Shown in pieces: positions 14,340 to 22,059 of a stretch of DNA of 22,182 bases. The notes beneath the pieces were generated by a model, which made no database searches, was not told where the DNA came from, and was given only the letters and a program-made list of their open reading frames with translations. The translations under genes were made by a program, and so were the position numbers. Source of the stretch: Flavobacteriales bacterium (lineage in GTDB: Bacteria > Bacteroidota > Bacteroidia > Flavobacteriales > PHOS-HE28); assembly GCA_008016945.1 (NCBI GenBank), contig SSGN01000205.1, forward strand, positions 1 to 22,182, written 5' to 3'. How positions within the stretch are numbered: position 1 is the stretch's first letter; every line of letters begins with the position of its first letter.

Positions 14340-14433
14340 GATACGAGGGACCTGTTGCAACGCCGAAGGCGTGGACCGGAGGGAACGGAACGACCGAGGG
14401 CCTAGCCACCGGAACAGGTCTATCGGAGAAGGC
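14340..14433. repeat. Dispersed intergenic repeat, copy 2
   Basis: This is the partner of 4173-4266, in the same orientation and aligned without gaps. It lies in the 230-bp gap between the T9SS protein (+) and the MBL gene (-), 81 nt beyond the latter's stop. A small hairpin (ATCCGC-TGGTG-GCGGAT, 14455-14471) lies between the repeat and that stop. Nothing else is visible in the gap. Confidence 0.7.
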
Positions 14434-14514
14434 AAGGGGAGAAAGAGCATGGGGATCCGCTGGTGGCGGATGTTCAAATGGCATGACCCCTTCCGGTCCC
14501 TGTTCGAGGCGGCC

Positions 14515-15942
14515 TCACAACTCGTACCGTTCGCCGCGTTCGGGGATCACCACCTTTTTGAATCCGCCCTCCAGCAGCCGTTCGCGCAGGCCTTCGAGGG
14601 CATGGTCCACACCGTGAACGAGGAAGACACGGCGCACCTGCCCGGGATCCTGGCACTGGAGGAAGCGGACCAGTTCGCCCCGGTCGGCATGGGCGCTGTA
14701 GAAATCCATGCGCAGGATACGGGCCTTCACCGGGATACGGTCGCCGAAGAGGCTCACCTCCTCCGCGCCGCGCAACAACTTATCGCCGAGCGTGCCGGGC
14801 GCGCAGAACCCCACCACCAGCACGGCATTGGCCGGATCGTGCAATGAGTTGCGCAGGTGGTGGCGGATCCGGCCCGCCTCCATCATACCGCTGGCTGCGA
14901 TGATGATGCATGGTTCCTTGAGGCCATTGAGCTGCTTGCTGCGGTCGGGGCTGCGCACGAACTCCACACCGGGGAAGGTGAACAGATCCGGATCGTGCTC
15001 CAGTTCGTCGCGCACGGCATCGCGGAAGAGGGTACTGTGTTCACGGGCGATCACCGTGGCGCTGATGGCCAAGGGGCTGTCCACGTACACGGGGATCCGC
15101 GGCAACCGGCCATCATTGTTCAGCGCGTTCAAGGTGTAGAGCAGTTCCTGTGTCTTGCCGATGCTGAACGCCGGGATCAGCAACTTCCCCCTCCCCTTCA
15201 CGCACACGTCGGTCACATGGCGTAACAGGGTATCCTCGGCCTCCTTCACCGGGGCATGGTCGCGGTCGCCGTAGGTGCTTTCGCACACGATCACATGGGC
15301 CTGCCGGAAGGGTTGGGGCTCGGGCAGCAGGCGGTCCACATAGCGGCCCACATCACCGGTGAAGCTGAAGTGCAGGGTGCGGCCCTCGTTCTCGATATCC
15401 AGGTGGATGGCGGCGCTCCCCAGGATATGGCCGGTATCGGTGTAGGTGAGCGTGATGCCGGGTCCGATCACGGTCGGCGTGGCGTACTCCACGGTGCGGA
15501 AGAGCGCCATGGCGGGCGGCACGTCATCTTTGGTGTACAGCGGTCCTTCGACCTCCGCCTGGCGCCCTCTTTCGCCGGCACGTTTCACCTCGAAGGCATG
15601 GTCGTACTCTTGGATATGGGCGCTGTCCAGGAGCATGATATCGCAGAGGTCGCGAGTGGCCGGCGTGCTCCAGATGGGTCCGTTGAACCCTTCGGCCACC
15701 AGCCGAGGTACCAGTCCACTATGGTCGATATGGGCATGGCTCAGGACCAGGGCATCGATCTCGCGGGGGTCGAAGCCGAAGCTGCGGTTGGGGTCGTGGC
15801 GCACCTCGCGGAGGGCCTCTCCCTGGAACATGCCGCAATCCAACAGGAGGCGGAACACACCTTGGTCCCCGCGGACCTCGATCAGGTGCTTGCTGCCGGT
15901 GACCGTTCCGGCCGCGCCGTGGCTGGTGAGGAAGATGGACAT
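14515..15942 (-). CDS. MBL-fold / beta-CASP / RMMBL ribonuclease-like protein
   Basis: This 475-aa protein belongs to the metallo-beta-lactamase RNase family related to CPSF-73 and bacterial YsgA/KH-less homologues. The N-terminus carries GAAGTVTGS, and the metal motif SHAHIDHSG gives H69, H71, D73 and H74. Later motifs are GHILGSAAIHL and SFTGDVGR. The beta-CASP domain shows CESTYGDRDH, IPAFSIGKTQELLY and VYVDSPLA. The C-terminal RMMBL part has IIAASGMMEAGRI, then VGFCAPGTLGDKLL and DFYSAHADRGEL, with a final VHGVDHAL. It probably cleaves RNA in the cytoplasm with two zinc ions. The ATG at 15942 (MSIFLTSHGAAG) matches the family start; an upstream ATG would add unrelated sequence. It is divergent from the TonB receptor gene, with a 110-bp gap. 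Confidence 0.92.
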   Translation of the reverse strand: MSIFLTSHGAAGTVTGSKHLIEVRGDQGVFRLLLDCGMFQGEALREVRHDPNRSFGFDPREIDALVLSHAHIDHSGLVPRLVAEGFNGPIWSTPATRDLCDIMLLDSAHIQEYDHAFEVKRAGERGRQAEVEGPLYTKDDVPPAMALFRTVEYATPTVIGPGITLTYTDTGHILGSAAIHLDIENEGRTLHFSFTGDVGRYVDRLLPEPQPFRQAHVIVCESTYGDRDHAPVKEAEDTLLRHVTDVCVKGRGKLLIPAFSIGKTQELLYTLNALNNDGRLPRIPVYVDSPLAISATVIAREHSTLFRDAVRDELEHDPDLFTFPGVEFVRSPDRSKQLNGLKEPCIIIAASGMMEAGRIRHHLRNSLHDPANAVLVVGFCAPGTLGDKLLRGAEEVSLFGDRIPVKARILRMDFYSAHADRGELVRFLQCQDPGQVRRVFLVHGVDHALEGLRERLLEGGFKKVVIPERGERYEL

Positions 15943-15946
15943 GGGG

Positions 15947-15954
15947 CAAATGTC
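15947..15954 (-). promoter_or_regulatory. Candidate -7 element immediately before the MBL gene
   Basis: On the minus strand GACATTTG (seven of eight matches to TAnnTTTG) ends four bases before the ATG at 15942. A TTG lies 23 bp upstream. Use of this promoter would give a leaderless or nearly leaderless mRNA. Confidence 0.35.
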
Positions 15955-15995
15955 GGGGTTGGAGCGGTGGTGCGCACCAAGAACGGTACGGGCCA

Positions 15996-16022
15996 TTGTG
16001 GTGAGAAGTTTTCCTATATTTC
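15996..16022 (+). promoter_or_regulatory. Candidate promoter of the TonB-dependent receptor gene
   Basis: TTG at 15996-15998 and TATATTTC at 16015-16022 (seven of eight matches to TAnnTTTG) are 16 bp apart. The start codon follows 30 nt later. Confidence 0.5.
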
Positions 16023-16052
16023 GCAAGCTCCTCCCGCATCCATCCCCTTCGA

Positions 16053-18875
16053 ATGACCGATACCATTCCACGTGTCCGTATCCTCCGATGGCCGCTACTG
16101 CTGTGCATGCTGTGGTTCCCTATCGCCGCCAACGCCCAAGCCTACAAACTGCGCGGGACCGTACTGGACCAAGGCACGGGTGAGACCCTGATCGGTGCCA
16201 GCGTGGTGCTCAAGGGCACCACCACGGGCGCGACCACCGACATCAACGGCCGCTTCGAACTCCTCACCAACGAGCTGCCGCCGTACACCCTGGTGGTGAG
16301 TTTCATCGGCTATGCGGCACAGGAGGTCCAGGTGAAGAGCATGGACCAGGAGTTGAAGTTCAGGCTGAGCACGGACCAAGTGCTGCTGAAGGAGGCGGAA
16401 GTGATCGGCAGCCGGATCAGTGAGAAGCAGAAGCAGGCCCCATTGACGGTGGAGAGCATGGACCTTCTCGCGATCAAAGAGGCCCCGAGCGGGGATTTCT
16501 ACGAAGGCCTGGGGACCTTGAAGGGCGTGGACATGACCGCGGCGAGCTTGGGGTTCAAGGTCATCAACACCCGGGGGTTCAACAGCACCAGTCCGGTCCG
16601 TAGCCTGCAGCTGATCGATGGGGTGGACAATCAGAGCCCGGGGTTGAACTTCTCCTTGGGGAACTTCCTTGGGGCGAGCGAACTGGATGTGATGAAGGTG
16701 GACTTGATCGTGGGTGCCAGTTCGGCCTACTACGGTCCCAACGCCTTCAATGGAGTGATCAGCATGACCACGAAAGACCCCTATCAATTCCGGGGATTGA
16801 GCGCGATGGTGAAGACCGGCGAGCGCAACCTGATCGAAAGCGGGATACGATACGCCCATGTCTTCCGAGGATCGAAGGGGCGTGAACGGTCCGCGGTGAA
16901 ATTCAACCTGTACTACTTGCAAGCGTTGGACTGGACCGCGGATAACCTGAGCGCCACCGACGGCAGTGACACGAACAAGGACGATCCCGGTGGTTACGAT
17001 GCGGTGAACCGGTATGGTGATGAAGCCTCACAGGTGAACGGGATCACTCCGGAAGGGCTGCGGATCATCCATCGGGACGGCTACCACGAGAGTGACTTGG
17101 TGGATTACGACACCCAGAACCTGAAATCATCGGTCGCCTATCATCACAAATGGAGCGATAGTCTGCGGGTGATCGCCATGAGCAGCTTCGGCACAGGTTC
17201 CACCATGTACCAAGGGGACAACCGCTACCGACTTCAGGACATCCTCTTCTTCCAACATCGGCTGGAACTACATGCCGGGGAAAGAGGATTCGTTCGGACG
17301 TATTTCACCCACGAGGACGCCGGGCGGAGCTACGATGCGGTCTTCTCCGCCTTCCGCCTTCAGGACATGGCCAAGACGGACTCACGGTGGTTCCAAGACT
17401 ACCACGCACGGTGGGTGAGCAGTGGATCCGATAGCCAGGTACGGAACGCCCCGGGCTATCCCCAACCCGTGTTCGACCCAGGCCCCCCGCCCACCTTCAT
17501 CATCGATCAACAAGGTATAGCCCAGTGGGAGTTGGAGAACCGCGCATTCCTCCAAGGCCTGCATGACCAGGTAAGGTCGTATGCCAACTCCGCCCAGACG
17601 AGTGCGGGTGCCCAGGAGGAGGTCCGTGCCCGCCTGATCCCGGGCACGGAAGAATTCAAAGCGGCTTTCGAAGGGATCACCAGGCGCCTGTTCAGCGAAG
17701 GCGGCACAAGGTTCTACGACCGATCCAAACTCTGGCACACCCAGGGTGAACGTCGCTTCCGCATACAGCACTACACCCTCACCGTGGGCGGCAACTTCCG
17801 CTACTACCTCCCCGAGTCTCGCGGCAACATCTTCTCGGACACCACGGGCACCCGGATCACCAACCACGAATTCGGGGTGTACGTGGGGGGTGAACGACGC
17901 CTGCTGAAAGATGAGAAACTGAAACTGACCGCCACCCTGCGCTTGGACAAGAACGTGAATTTCCCCGTGGTCCTTTCCCCCGCGATGAGCGCGGTGTACA
18001 GCTTCAACCCGGAGAACATCCTTCGCCTGTCCTTCTCCTCGGCCATCCGCAACCCGACCTTGCAGGACCAATACCTTTACTACAACGTAGGCCGCGCCAT
18101 TCTGTTGGGCAACCTGCACGGGATCCAGGATCTGGTCACGGTGCCCTCTTTGATCAGCTCGTTGAGCAGTAGTGCCAGTGTTTTGGAGTATTTCGACGTG
18201 GCACCGGTGGTCCCCGAGAAGGTGAAGACCGTGGAGCTCGGATTCCGGCATACGCTCTGGAAGAACCTGTTCATCGATGGTTCCTACTACTATAGCTTCT
18301 ACCGTGATTTCCTGGGGTTCCAACTCGGCGCTGATGTGAACGTGCTCGGCTTCAACAACCAAGTGGACCTCGCATCGGTGCAGGTGTACCGCGTGGCGGC
18401 GAACGCTAAGGAGCAGGTCACCACCCAAGGCTTCTCCTTGGGAGCGAACTACTTCTTCGCGAAATACTTCGCCCTTGGCGGGAACTACTCTTGGAACCGG
18501 TTGAACACGGTGCAGGATGACCCGATCATCCCGGCGTTCAACACGCCGGAGCACAAGTACAACATCACGTTGAGCGGGCGCGACATCAGCAAGGTGGTTC
18601 TGGGTATCCCCATTCAGAACTGGGGCTTCAACCTCAACTACCGTTGGATCGAGAGCTTCGTGTTCGAAGGATCGCCGCAATTCACGGGCACCATACCGAG
18701 CTACGACATGTTGGATGGCCAGGTGAGCAAACGCGTACCGAAGATCGACTGTACCTTCAAGGTGGGCGCCAGCAACCTATTGAACAACAAAGTGTACATG
18801 GTGTATGGTGGACCACTGGTGGGCCGTATGGCATTCCTTTCGGTACTGTATGAGCCCCGTTGGAACAAGAAATGA
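16053..18875 (+). CDS. TonB-dependent outer-membrane receptor with carboxypeptidase-regulatory-like domain
   Basis: This 940-aa protein is an outer-membrane beta-barrel transporter energised by TonB-ExbBD. A signal peptide (WPLLLCMLWFPIAANAQ, residues of about 12-28) precedes a CarboxypepD_reg-like domain at about 30-110 (LRGTVLDQGTGETLIGASV, then TTDINGRFEL and SFIGYA). The plug domain follows at about 125-245 (FKVINTRGFNSTSPVRSLQL, then VDLIVGASSAYYGPNAFNGV). The remainder is barrel, with alternating aromatic strands and the block SAIRNPTLQDQYLYYN. It ends YEPRWNKK rather than the common terminal Phe. The gene is not followed by a SusD-like lipoprotein, so SusC-type glycan uptake is not supported. 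It is followed instead by a T9SS-sorted hydrolase-fold protein. The ligand is unknown. Confidence 0.92.
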   Translation: MTDTIPRVRILRWPLLLCMLWFPIAANAQAYKLRGTVLDQGTGETLIGASVVLKGTTTGATTDINGRFELLTNELPPYTLVVSFIGYAAQEVQVKSMDQELKFRLSTDQVLLKEAEVIGSRISEKQKQAPLTVESMDLLAIKEAPSGDFYEGLGTLKGVDMTAASLGFKVINTRGFNSTSPVRSLQLIDGVDNQSPGLNFSLGNFLGASELDVMKVDLIVGASSAYYGPNAFNGVISMTTKDPYQFRGLSAMVKTGERNLIESGIRYAHVFRGSKGRERSAVKFNLYYLQALDWTADNLSATDGSDTNKDDPGGYDAVNRYGDEASQVNGITPEGLRIIHRDGYHESDLVDYDTQNLKSSVAYHHKWSDSLRVIAMSSFGTGSTMYQGDNRYRLQDILFFQHRLELHAGERGFVRTYFTHEDAGRSYDAVFSAFRLQDMAKTDSRWFQDYHARWVSSGSDSQVRNAPGYPQPVFDPGPPPTFIIDQQGIAQWELENRAFLQGLHDQVRSYANSAQTSAGAQEEVRARLIPGTEEFKAAFEGITRRLFSEGGTRFYDRSKLWHTQGERRFRIQHYTLTVGGNFRYYLPESRGNIFSDTTGTRITNHEFGVYVGGERRLLKDEKLKLTATLRLDKNVNFPVVLSPAMSAVYSFNPENILRLSFSSAIRNPTLQDQYLYYNVGRAILLGNLHGIQDLVTVPSLISSLSSSASVLEYFDVAPVVPEKVKTVELGFRHTLWKNLFIDGSYYYSFYRDFLGFQLGADVNVLGFNNQVDLASVQVYRVAANAKEQVTTQGFSLGANYFFAKYFALGGNYSWNRLNTVQDDPIIPAFNTPEHKYNITLSGRDISKVVLGIPIQNWGFNLNYRWIESFVFEGSPQFTGTIPSYDMLDGQVSKRVPKIDCTFKVGASNLLNNKVYMVYGGPLVGRMAFLSVLYEPRWNKK

Positions 18876-18905
18876 ACACCCCACGGCGAAGGACACGAAT
18901 TCACT

Positions 18906-18913
18906 TAGCTTTG
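18906..18913 (+). promoter_or_regulatory. Candidate -7 element before the T9SS hydrolase-fold gene
   Basis: TAGCTTTG matches the consensus exactly and lies 30 nt before the ATG at 18944, in the 68-bp gap after the receptor gene. No -33 box is clear. It would allow separate transcription from the receptor. Confidence 0.5.
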
Positions 18914-18943
18914 ACAGAACCCAGAACCTTAACGAAACCAACG

Positions 18944-20473
18944 ATGAAAAGAACGTTACGCGCATTTGCGGCCATCGGCTTGCTGACCACCGTACCGGCC
19001 AGTGCCCAGCGCTACCTCACCGAGCAGTTCTCGGCTGTGGACGTGCAGTCCAATGTGGAATACGGACAGAACTACACGGTCATGTCCGGGGCACCGGTGC
19101 TCGCTCCGCTGCTGATGGACATCTATACCCCACAAGGCGATACGGAAACGGACCGCCCGCTGATCGTGTACCTGCACACGGGATCCTTCCTTCCTCGTTA
19201 CATCAACAACCTGCCCACCGGCGATAAGACCGACAGCGCCACGGTGGAGATGTGCCGGCGGTTCGCGAAGAAGGGATATGTGGTCGCGGCTGTCTCCTAC
19301 CGGAAAGGATGGAACCCCGCATCGCCGAGTGAGATGACCAGGAAAGAGACCATCATCCGAGCGGTGTATCGGTCCATGCAAGACGCCAAAACGGCGGTGC
19401 GGTTCATGCGCAAGAGCATCACCGAAGGCAACCCCTATGGGATCAGCAACGACAAGGTCGTGATCGGTGGTCAGGGATCCGGCGGATACACGGCCTTGGC
19501 CTACGCCACTCTGCAGGAAACGAGCGAGATCCAACTGCTCAAATTCTTCAACACCGAAACCAGCACCTTCATGGTCGATCCCGCGATAATGGGTGATTCC
19601 GAAGGGCTCGGTGGAGTTGCCTCGCTGAACCACGACAACCATACCGGATATTCCACGGAGATCAACATGATCTTCAATATCGGTGGTGCCCTGGGCGATA
19701 GCACATGGTTGGAGGCCGGGGAGGTGCCGATCTGCAGCGTACATGGGGTGAACGACCCGTTCGCACCCTACATGAACGGCACGGTGTTCGTTCCCGGAAC
19801 GGCGTTGGCGGTGGTGAATGTGGATGGCAGTGGCCGAGTGACGCAGCTGGCCAACGAATACGGGAACAACGACATCTGGTTGACGCCTCCGTTCAGCGAC
19901 GCGGTGACGAACTATGCGCAAGGCGCATTGACCGGCACGGTGAACGAGGGCAATGAAGGGCTGTTCCCGATCACGGCACCTCAAAACGCATCTGGTCCAT
20001 GGGAATGGTGGGATACCACCGCCGTGGTGAACGGCTGTGCCGTCTTGGGCATTGACCAGGCTGGCGCCTACCAGCGCATGGCGAACGGTTACTTGAGCAA
20101 CCCATTGTTGTCGGCGCTGGGTACGGTGGGTGGCCGTGCACGGGCACACGCCTATATCGATACCCTGCAGAACTTCATCACCCCGCGCATGTACCGCGCT
20201 TTGGCACTCAACGTAGGATTGGACGAGCATTCCGCCATCGCCCAAGGGGTGACCGTGTATCCCAACCCCGTTGCACGTTACACGGAGATCACCAGCACGG
20301 AGACCATCATCCGCAACTACGTGGTGTACGACAACCAGGGCCGCATGGTACGTAACGGCCAGGTGAACAGCGACCGCTTCACCTTCGATCGCGAAGGATT
20401 GAGCGCGGGATCCTACTTCATCGAGTTGTTCTTCAAGGAGGGGAGCCTCACGCGTAAGTTGATCTTGGAATAA
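18944..20473 (+). CDS. Secreted carboxylesterase-like alpha/beta hydrolase with T9SS sorting domain
   Basis: This 509-aa protein starts with a signal peptide (LRAFAAIGLLTTVPASAQ). An esterase/lipase-type fold follows: LLMDIYTPQGD, RPLIVYLHTGSF, GYVVAAVSYRKGW, and AVYRSMQDAKTAVRFMR. The putative nucleophile is Ser179 in GGQGSGGY; at the strict GxSxG position the first Gly is replaced by Gln177. An Asp candidate is in VHGVNDPFAPY. I do not see a convincing catalytic His. The last 80 or so residues are a T9SS type A tail (VTVYPNPVARYTEI, then YVVYDNQGRMV and LSAGSYFIELF). The ATG at 18944 is chosen because it puts the signal peptide at the N-terminus; upstream in-frame ATGs precede it by a basic stretch. 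It follows the receptor gene and is closed by a strong terminator. Confidence 0.88.
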   Translation: MKRTLRAFAAIGLLTTVPASAQRYLTEQFSAVDVQSNVEYGQNYTVMSGAPVLAPLLMDIYTPQGDTETDRPLIVYLHTGSFLPRYINNLPTGDKTDSATVEMCRRFAKKGYVVAAVSYRKGWNPASPSEMTRKETIIRAVYRSMQDAKTAVRFMRKSITEGNPYGISNDKVVIGGQGSGGYTALAYATLQETSEIQLLKFFNTETSTFMVDPAIMGDSEGLGGVASLNHDNHTGYSTEINMIFNIGGALGDSTWLEAGEVPICSVHGVNDPFAPYMNGTVFVPGTALAVVNVDGSGRVTQLANEYGNNDIWLTPPFSDAVTNYAQGALTGTVNEGNEGLFPITAPQNASGPWEWWDTTAVVNGCAVLGIDQAGAYQRMANGYLSNPLLSALGTVGGRARAHAYIDTLQNFITPRMYRALALNVGLDEHSAIAQGVTVYPNPVARYTEITSTETIIRNYVVYDNQGRMVRNGQVNSDRFTFDREGLSAGSYFIELFFKEGSLTRKLILE

Positions 20474-20494
20474 AGGGTCATCCAGCTTCAGTCC

Positions 20495-20533
20495 GCAAGG
20501 CCGTCCACCTACCGGTGGGCGGCCTTGCTTTTT
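20495..20533 (+). terminator. Strong Rho-independent terminator
   Basis: A 15-bp stem (20495-20509 with 20514-20528; outer arms GCAAGGCCG/CGGCCTTGC, one G-T wobble) closes a TACC loop and is followed by TTTTT. It ends the receptor/hydrolase transcript. A weak -7-like AACCTTTG for murQ begins at 20538, just beyond it. Confidence 0.92.
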
Positions 20534-20583
20534 GCACAACCTTTGAGCACCGGATCCACATCGCCAAGAACCAAAGAACGCCC

Positions 20584-21393
20584 ATGACCGCGCAGAAGAT
20601 CACCGAGAGCACCTCGCGCTACGACCACCTGGAGCGGATGTCCACCGCGGAGTTGTTGCAGAACATCAACACCGAGGACCGCACCGTGCCCGTGGCTGTG
20701 GGTGCGGCCATCCCGGCCATCGAAGCCTTGGTGGAAGCCACCGTGGAGCGCATGCGGCGCGGCGGACGTCTCTTCTACCTGGGCGCGGGTACCAGTGGCC
20801 GCCTTGGCATTGTTGACGCGAGCGAATGCCCGCCCACCTTCGGCGTGCCCCAGGGCATGGTGGTGGGGCTGATCGCGGGTGGCGATGGCGCCATCCGGCA
20901 AGCCGTGGAATTCGCCGAGGACGACCGCGAGCAAGGCTGGAAAGACCTGTGCGAGCACCATGTCGGGGCGGATGACGTGGTGGTGGGCATCGCCGCGAGC
21001 GGTGGCACACCGTACGTGATCGGTGCGCTCGAACGCTGCAACGCGGCGGGGATCCTCACCGGTGGCATCACCTGCAACCCGGGCAGCGCCCTGGCCACCA
21101 CGGCACGGCACCCCATCGTGGTGGTGGTGGGTCCGGAGTTCGTTACGGGAAGCACACGCATGAAGAGCGGCACGGCCCAGAAGCTCGTGCTGAACATGAT
21201 CAGCACCAGCGTGATGATCCACCTGGGGCGGGTGAAGGGCAACCGCATGGTGGACATGCAATTGAGCAACAACAAACTCATCGACCGTGGCACACGCATG
21301 GTGATGGACGGGCTAGGCGTGGACTACGACACGGCCAATGCGTTGTTGAAGAAGCACGGCAGCGTCAGGAACGCCATGGACAGTATGCGGTAG
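20584..21393 (+). CDS. murQ: N-acetylmuramic acid 6-phosphate etherase
   Basis: This 269-aa enzyme removes the D-lactyl ether from N-acetylmuramate 6-phosphate to give N-acetylglucosamine 6-phosphate and D-lactate, a step of peptidoglycan recycling in the cytoplasm. It carries the SIS sugar-phosphate-binding domain and the family signature LGAGTSGRLGIVDASECPPTFG, visible in two adjoining blocks at about residues 66-88; the Glu in DASECPP is the expected catalytic acid. Further motifs are VVGIAASGGTPYVIGAL, then TCNPGS and GPEFVTGSTRMKSGTAQK. It is slightly shorter than the roughly 300-aa E. coli enzyme, mainly at the C-terminus. The ATG at 20584 gives the standard N-terminus (ITESTSRYDHLERMS). 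No anhMurNAc kinase (anmK) or murein transporter gene is adjacent. Confidence 0.96.
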   Translation: MTAQKITESTSRYDHLERMSTAELLQNINTEDRTVPVAVGAAIPAIEALVEATVERMRRGGRLFYLGAGTSGRLGIVDASECPPTFGVPQGMVVGLIAGGDGAIRQAVEFAEDDREQGWKDLCEHHVGADDVVVGIAASGGTPYVIGALERCNAAGILTGGITCNPGSALATTARHPIVVVVGPEFVTGSTRMKSGTAQKLVLNMISTSVMIHLGRVKGNRMVDMQLSNNKLIDRGTRMVMDGLGVDYDTANALLKKHGSVRNAMDSMR

Positions 21394-21435
21394 GTGGTTG
21401 GCGGTCCGCCGGAACTGCGTGCTCCGCCAACCGCC
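21393..21435. repeat. Long hairpin between murQ and the next gene
   Basis: GGTGGTTGGCGG (21393-21404) pairs with CCGCCAACCGCC (21424-21435) over 12 bp with one G-T wobble, leaving a 19-nt loop. It starts at the last base of the murQ stop codon and ends 27 nt before the next ATG. There is no T-tract. The 3' arm continues into CTGCTGCCAACGGCCAACC, of the same CTGCC type as the arrays at 5233-5360. Confidence 0.6.
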
Positions 21436-21462
21436 TGCTGCCAACGGCCAACCTCACCCGGA

Positions 21463-22038
21463 ATGCACGACATCGAACCCTACTGGAACTGGCGCCACCG
21501 CTACATGGCGGAGGAGGATGAACGATCGCCCTTCTTCGGCACGGAGCACAGCGAGTTCGAGTTCACCCATGCCGTGTACGACCATGTGATCCACCCGCAG
21601 TGGGACAACTTCGGCAGCAGCACCCTGTACCTGAAGATCCTCCACACGGACTACGACGAAGGCTATTGCATCATCGAGTTCATCGGCGAGTGGAACGATC
21701 TGCTGCACAACGACATCATGCTGCTCAAGCGCAACATCGTGGAGCACCTCATGGGGCATGGCATCCGCCGGTTCATCCTGATCGGCGAGAACGTGCTCAA
21801 CTTCCACTCCAGCGACGAGGAATACTACAGCGAGTGGTTCGAGGAGGTGAGCGATGCGGACGGCTGGATCGCCCTGTTGAACTTCCGCCCCCATGTGTTG
21901 GAAGACCTGCAGCGCGCGAACATCGACCAGTACTTCGTGCTGGGAGGCCGATTGAACGCGGTGACCTGGCGCACCCTGGAGCCCGATGTGGTGTACGAAC
22001 GGGTCGCGGAACAGGTACAGCGCCGGATCGGCGTGTGA
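21463..22038 (+). CDS. Conserved-looking acidic hypothetical protein (191 aa)
   Basis: I do not recognise this protein. It is soluble, strongly acidic and aromatic-rich, with no signal peptide or membrane segment. Features include an N-terminal HDIEPYWNWRHRYMAEEDE, a mixed alpha/beta middle (STLYLKILHTDYDEGYCIIEF, then RRFILIGENVLNFHSSDEEYY) and a C-terminal helix ending VAEQVQRRIGV. The pattern suggests a compact alpha/beta domain, possibly a conserved Bacteroidota family. The ATG at 21463 is chosen because the in-frame extension upstream is Pro/Cys-rich and comes from the murQ-side hairpin. It may be co-transcribed with murQ across that 69-bp gap, but no functional link is apparent. Confidence 0.8.
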   Translation: MHDIEPYWNWRHRYMAEEDERSPFFGTEHSEFEFTHAVYDHVIHPQWDNFGSSTLYLKILHTDYDEGYCIIEFIGEWNDLLHNDIMLLKRNIVEHLMGHGIRRFILIGENVLNFHSSDEEYYSEWFEEVSDADGWIALLNFRPHVLEDLQRANIDQYFVLGGRLNAVTWRTLEPDVVYERVAEQVQRRIGV

Positions 22039-22059
22039 GCAGGGCCAATCGGCAAATAC

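Noticed and set aside
16053..20473. SusC/SusD-type polysaccharide utilisation locus
   Set aside because: There is no SusD-like lipoprotein, glycoside hydrolase or hybrid two-component regulator nearby.
18956..20539. 527-codon open frame on the minus strand
   Set aside because: It is antisense to the T9SS hydrolase-fold gene, with His/Gly/Arg-rich low-information sequence, and runs through the terminator.
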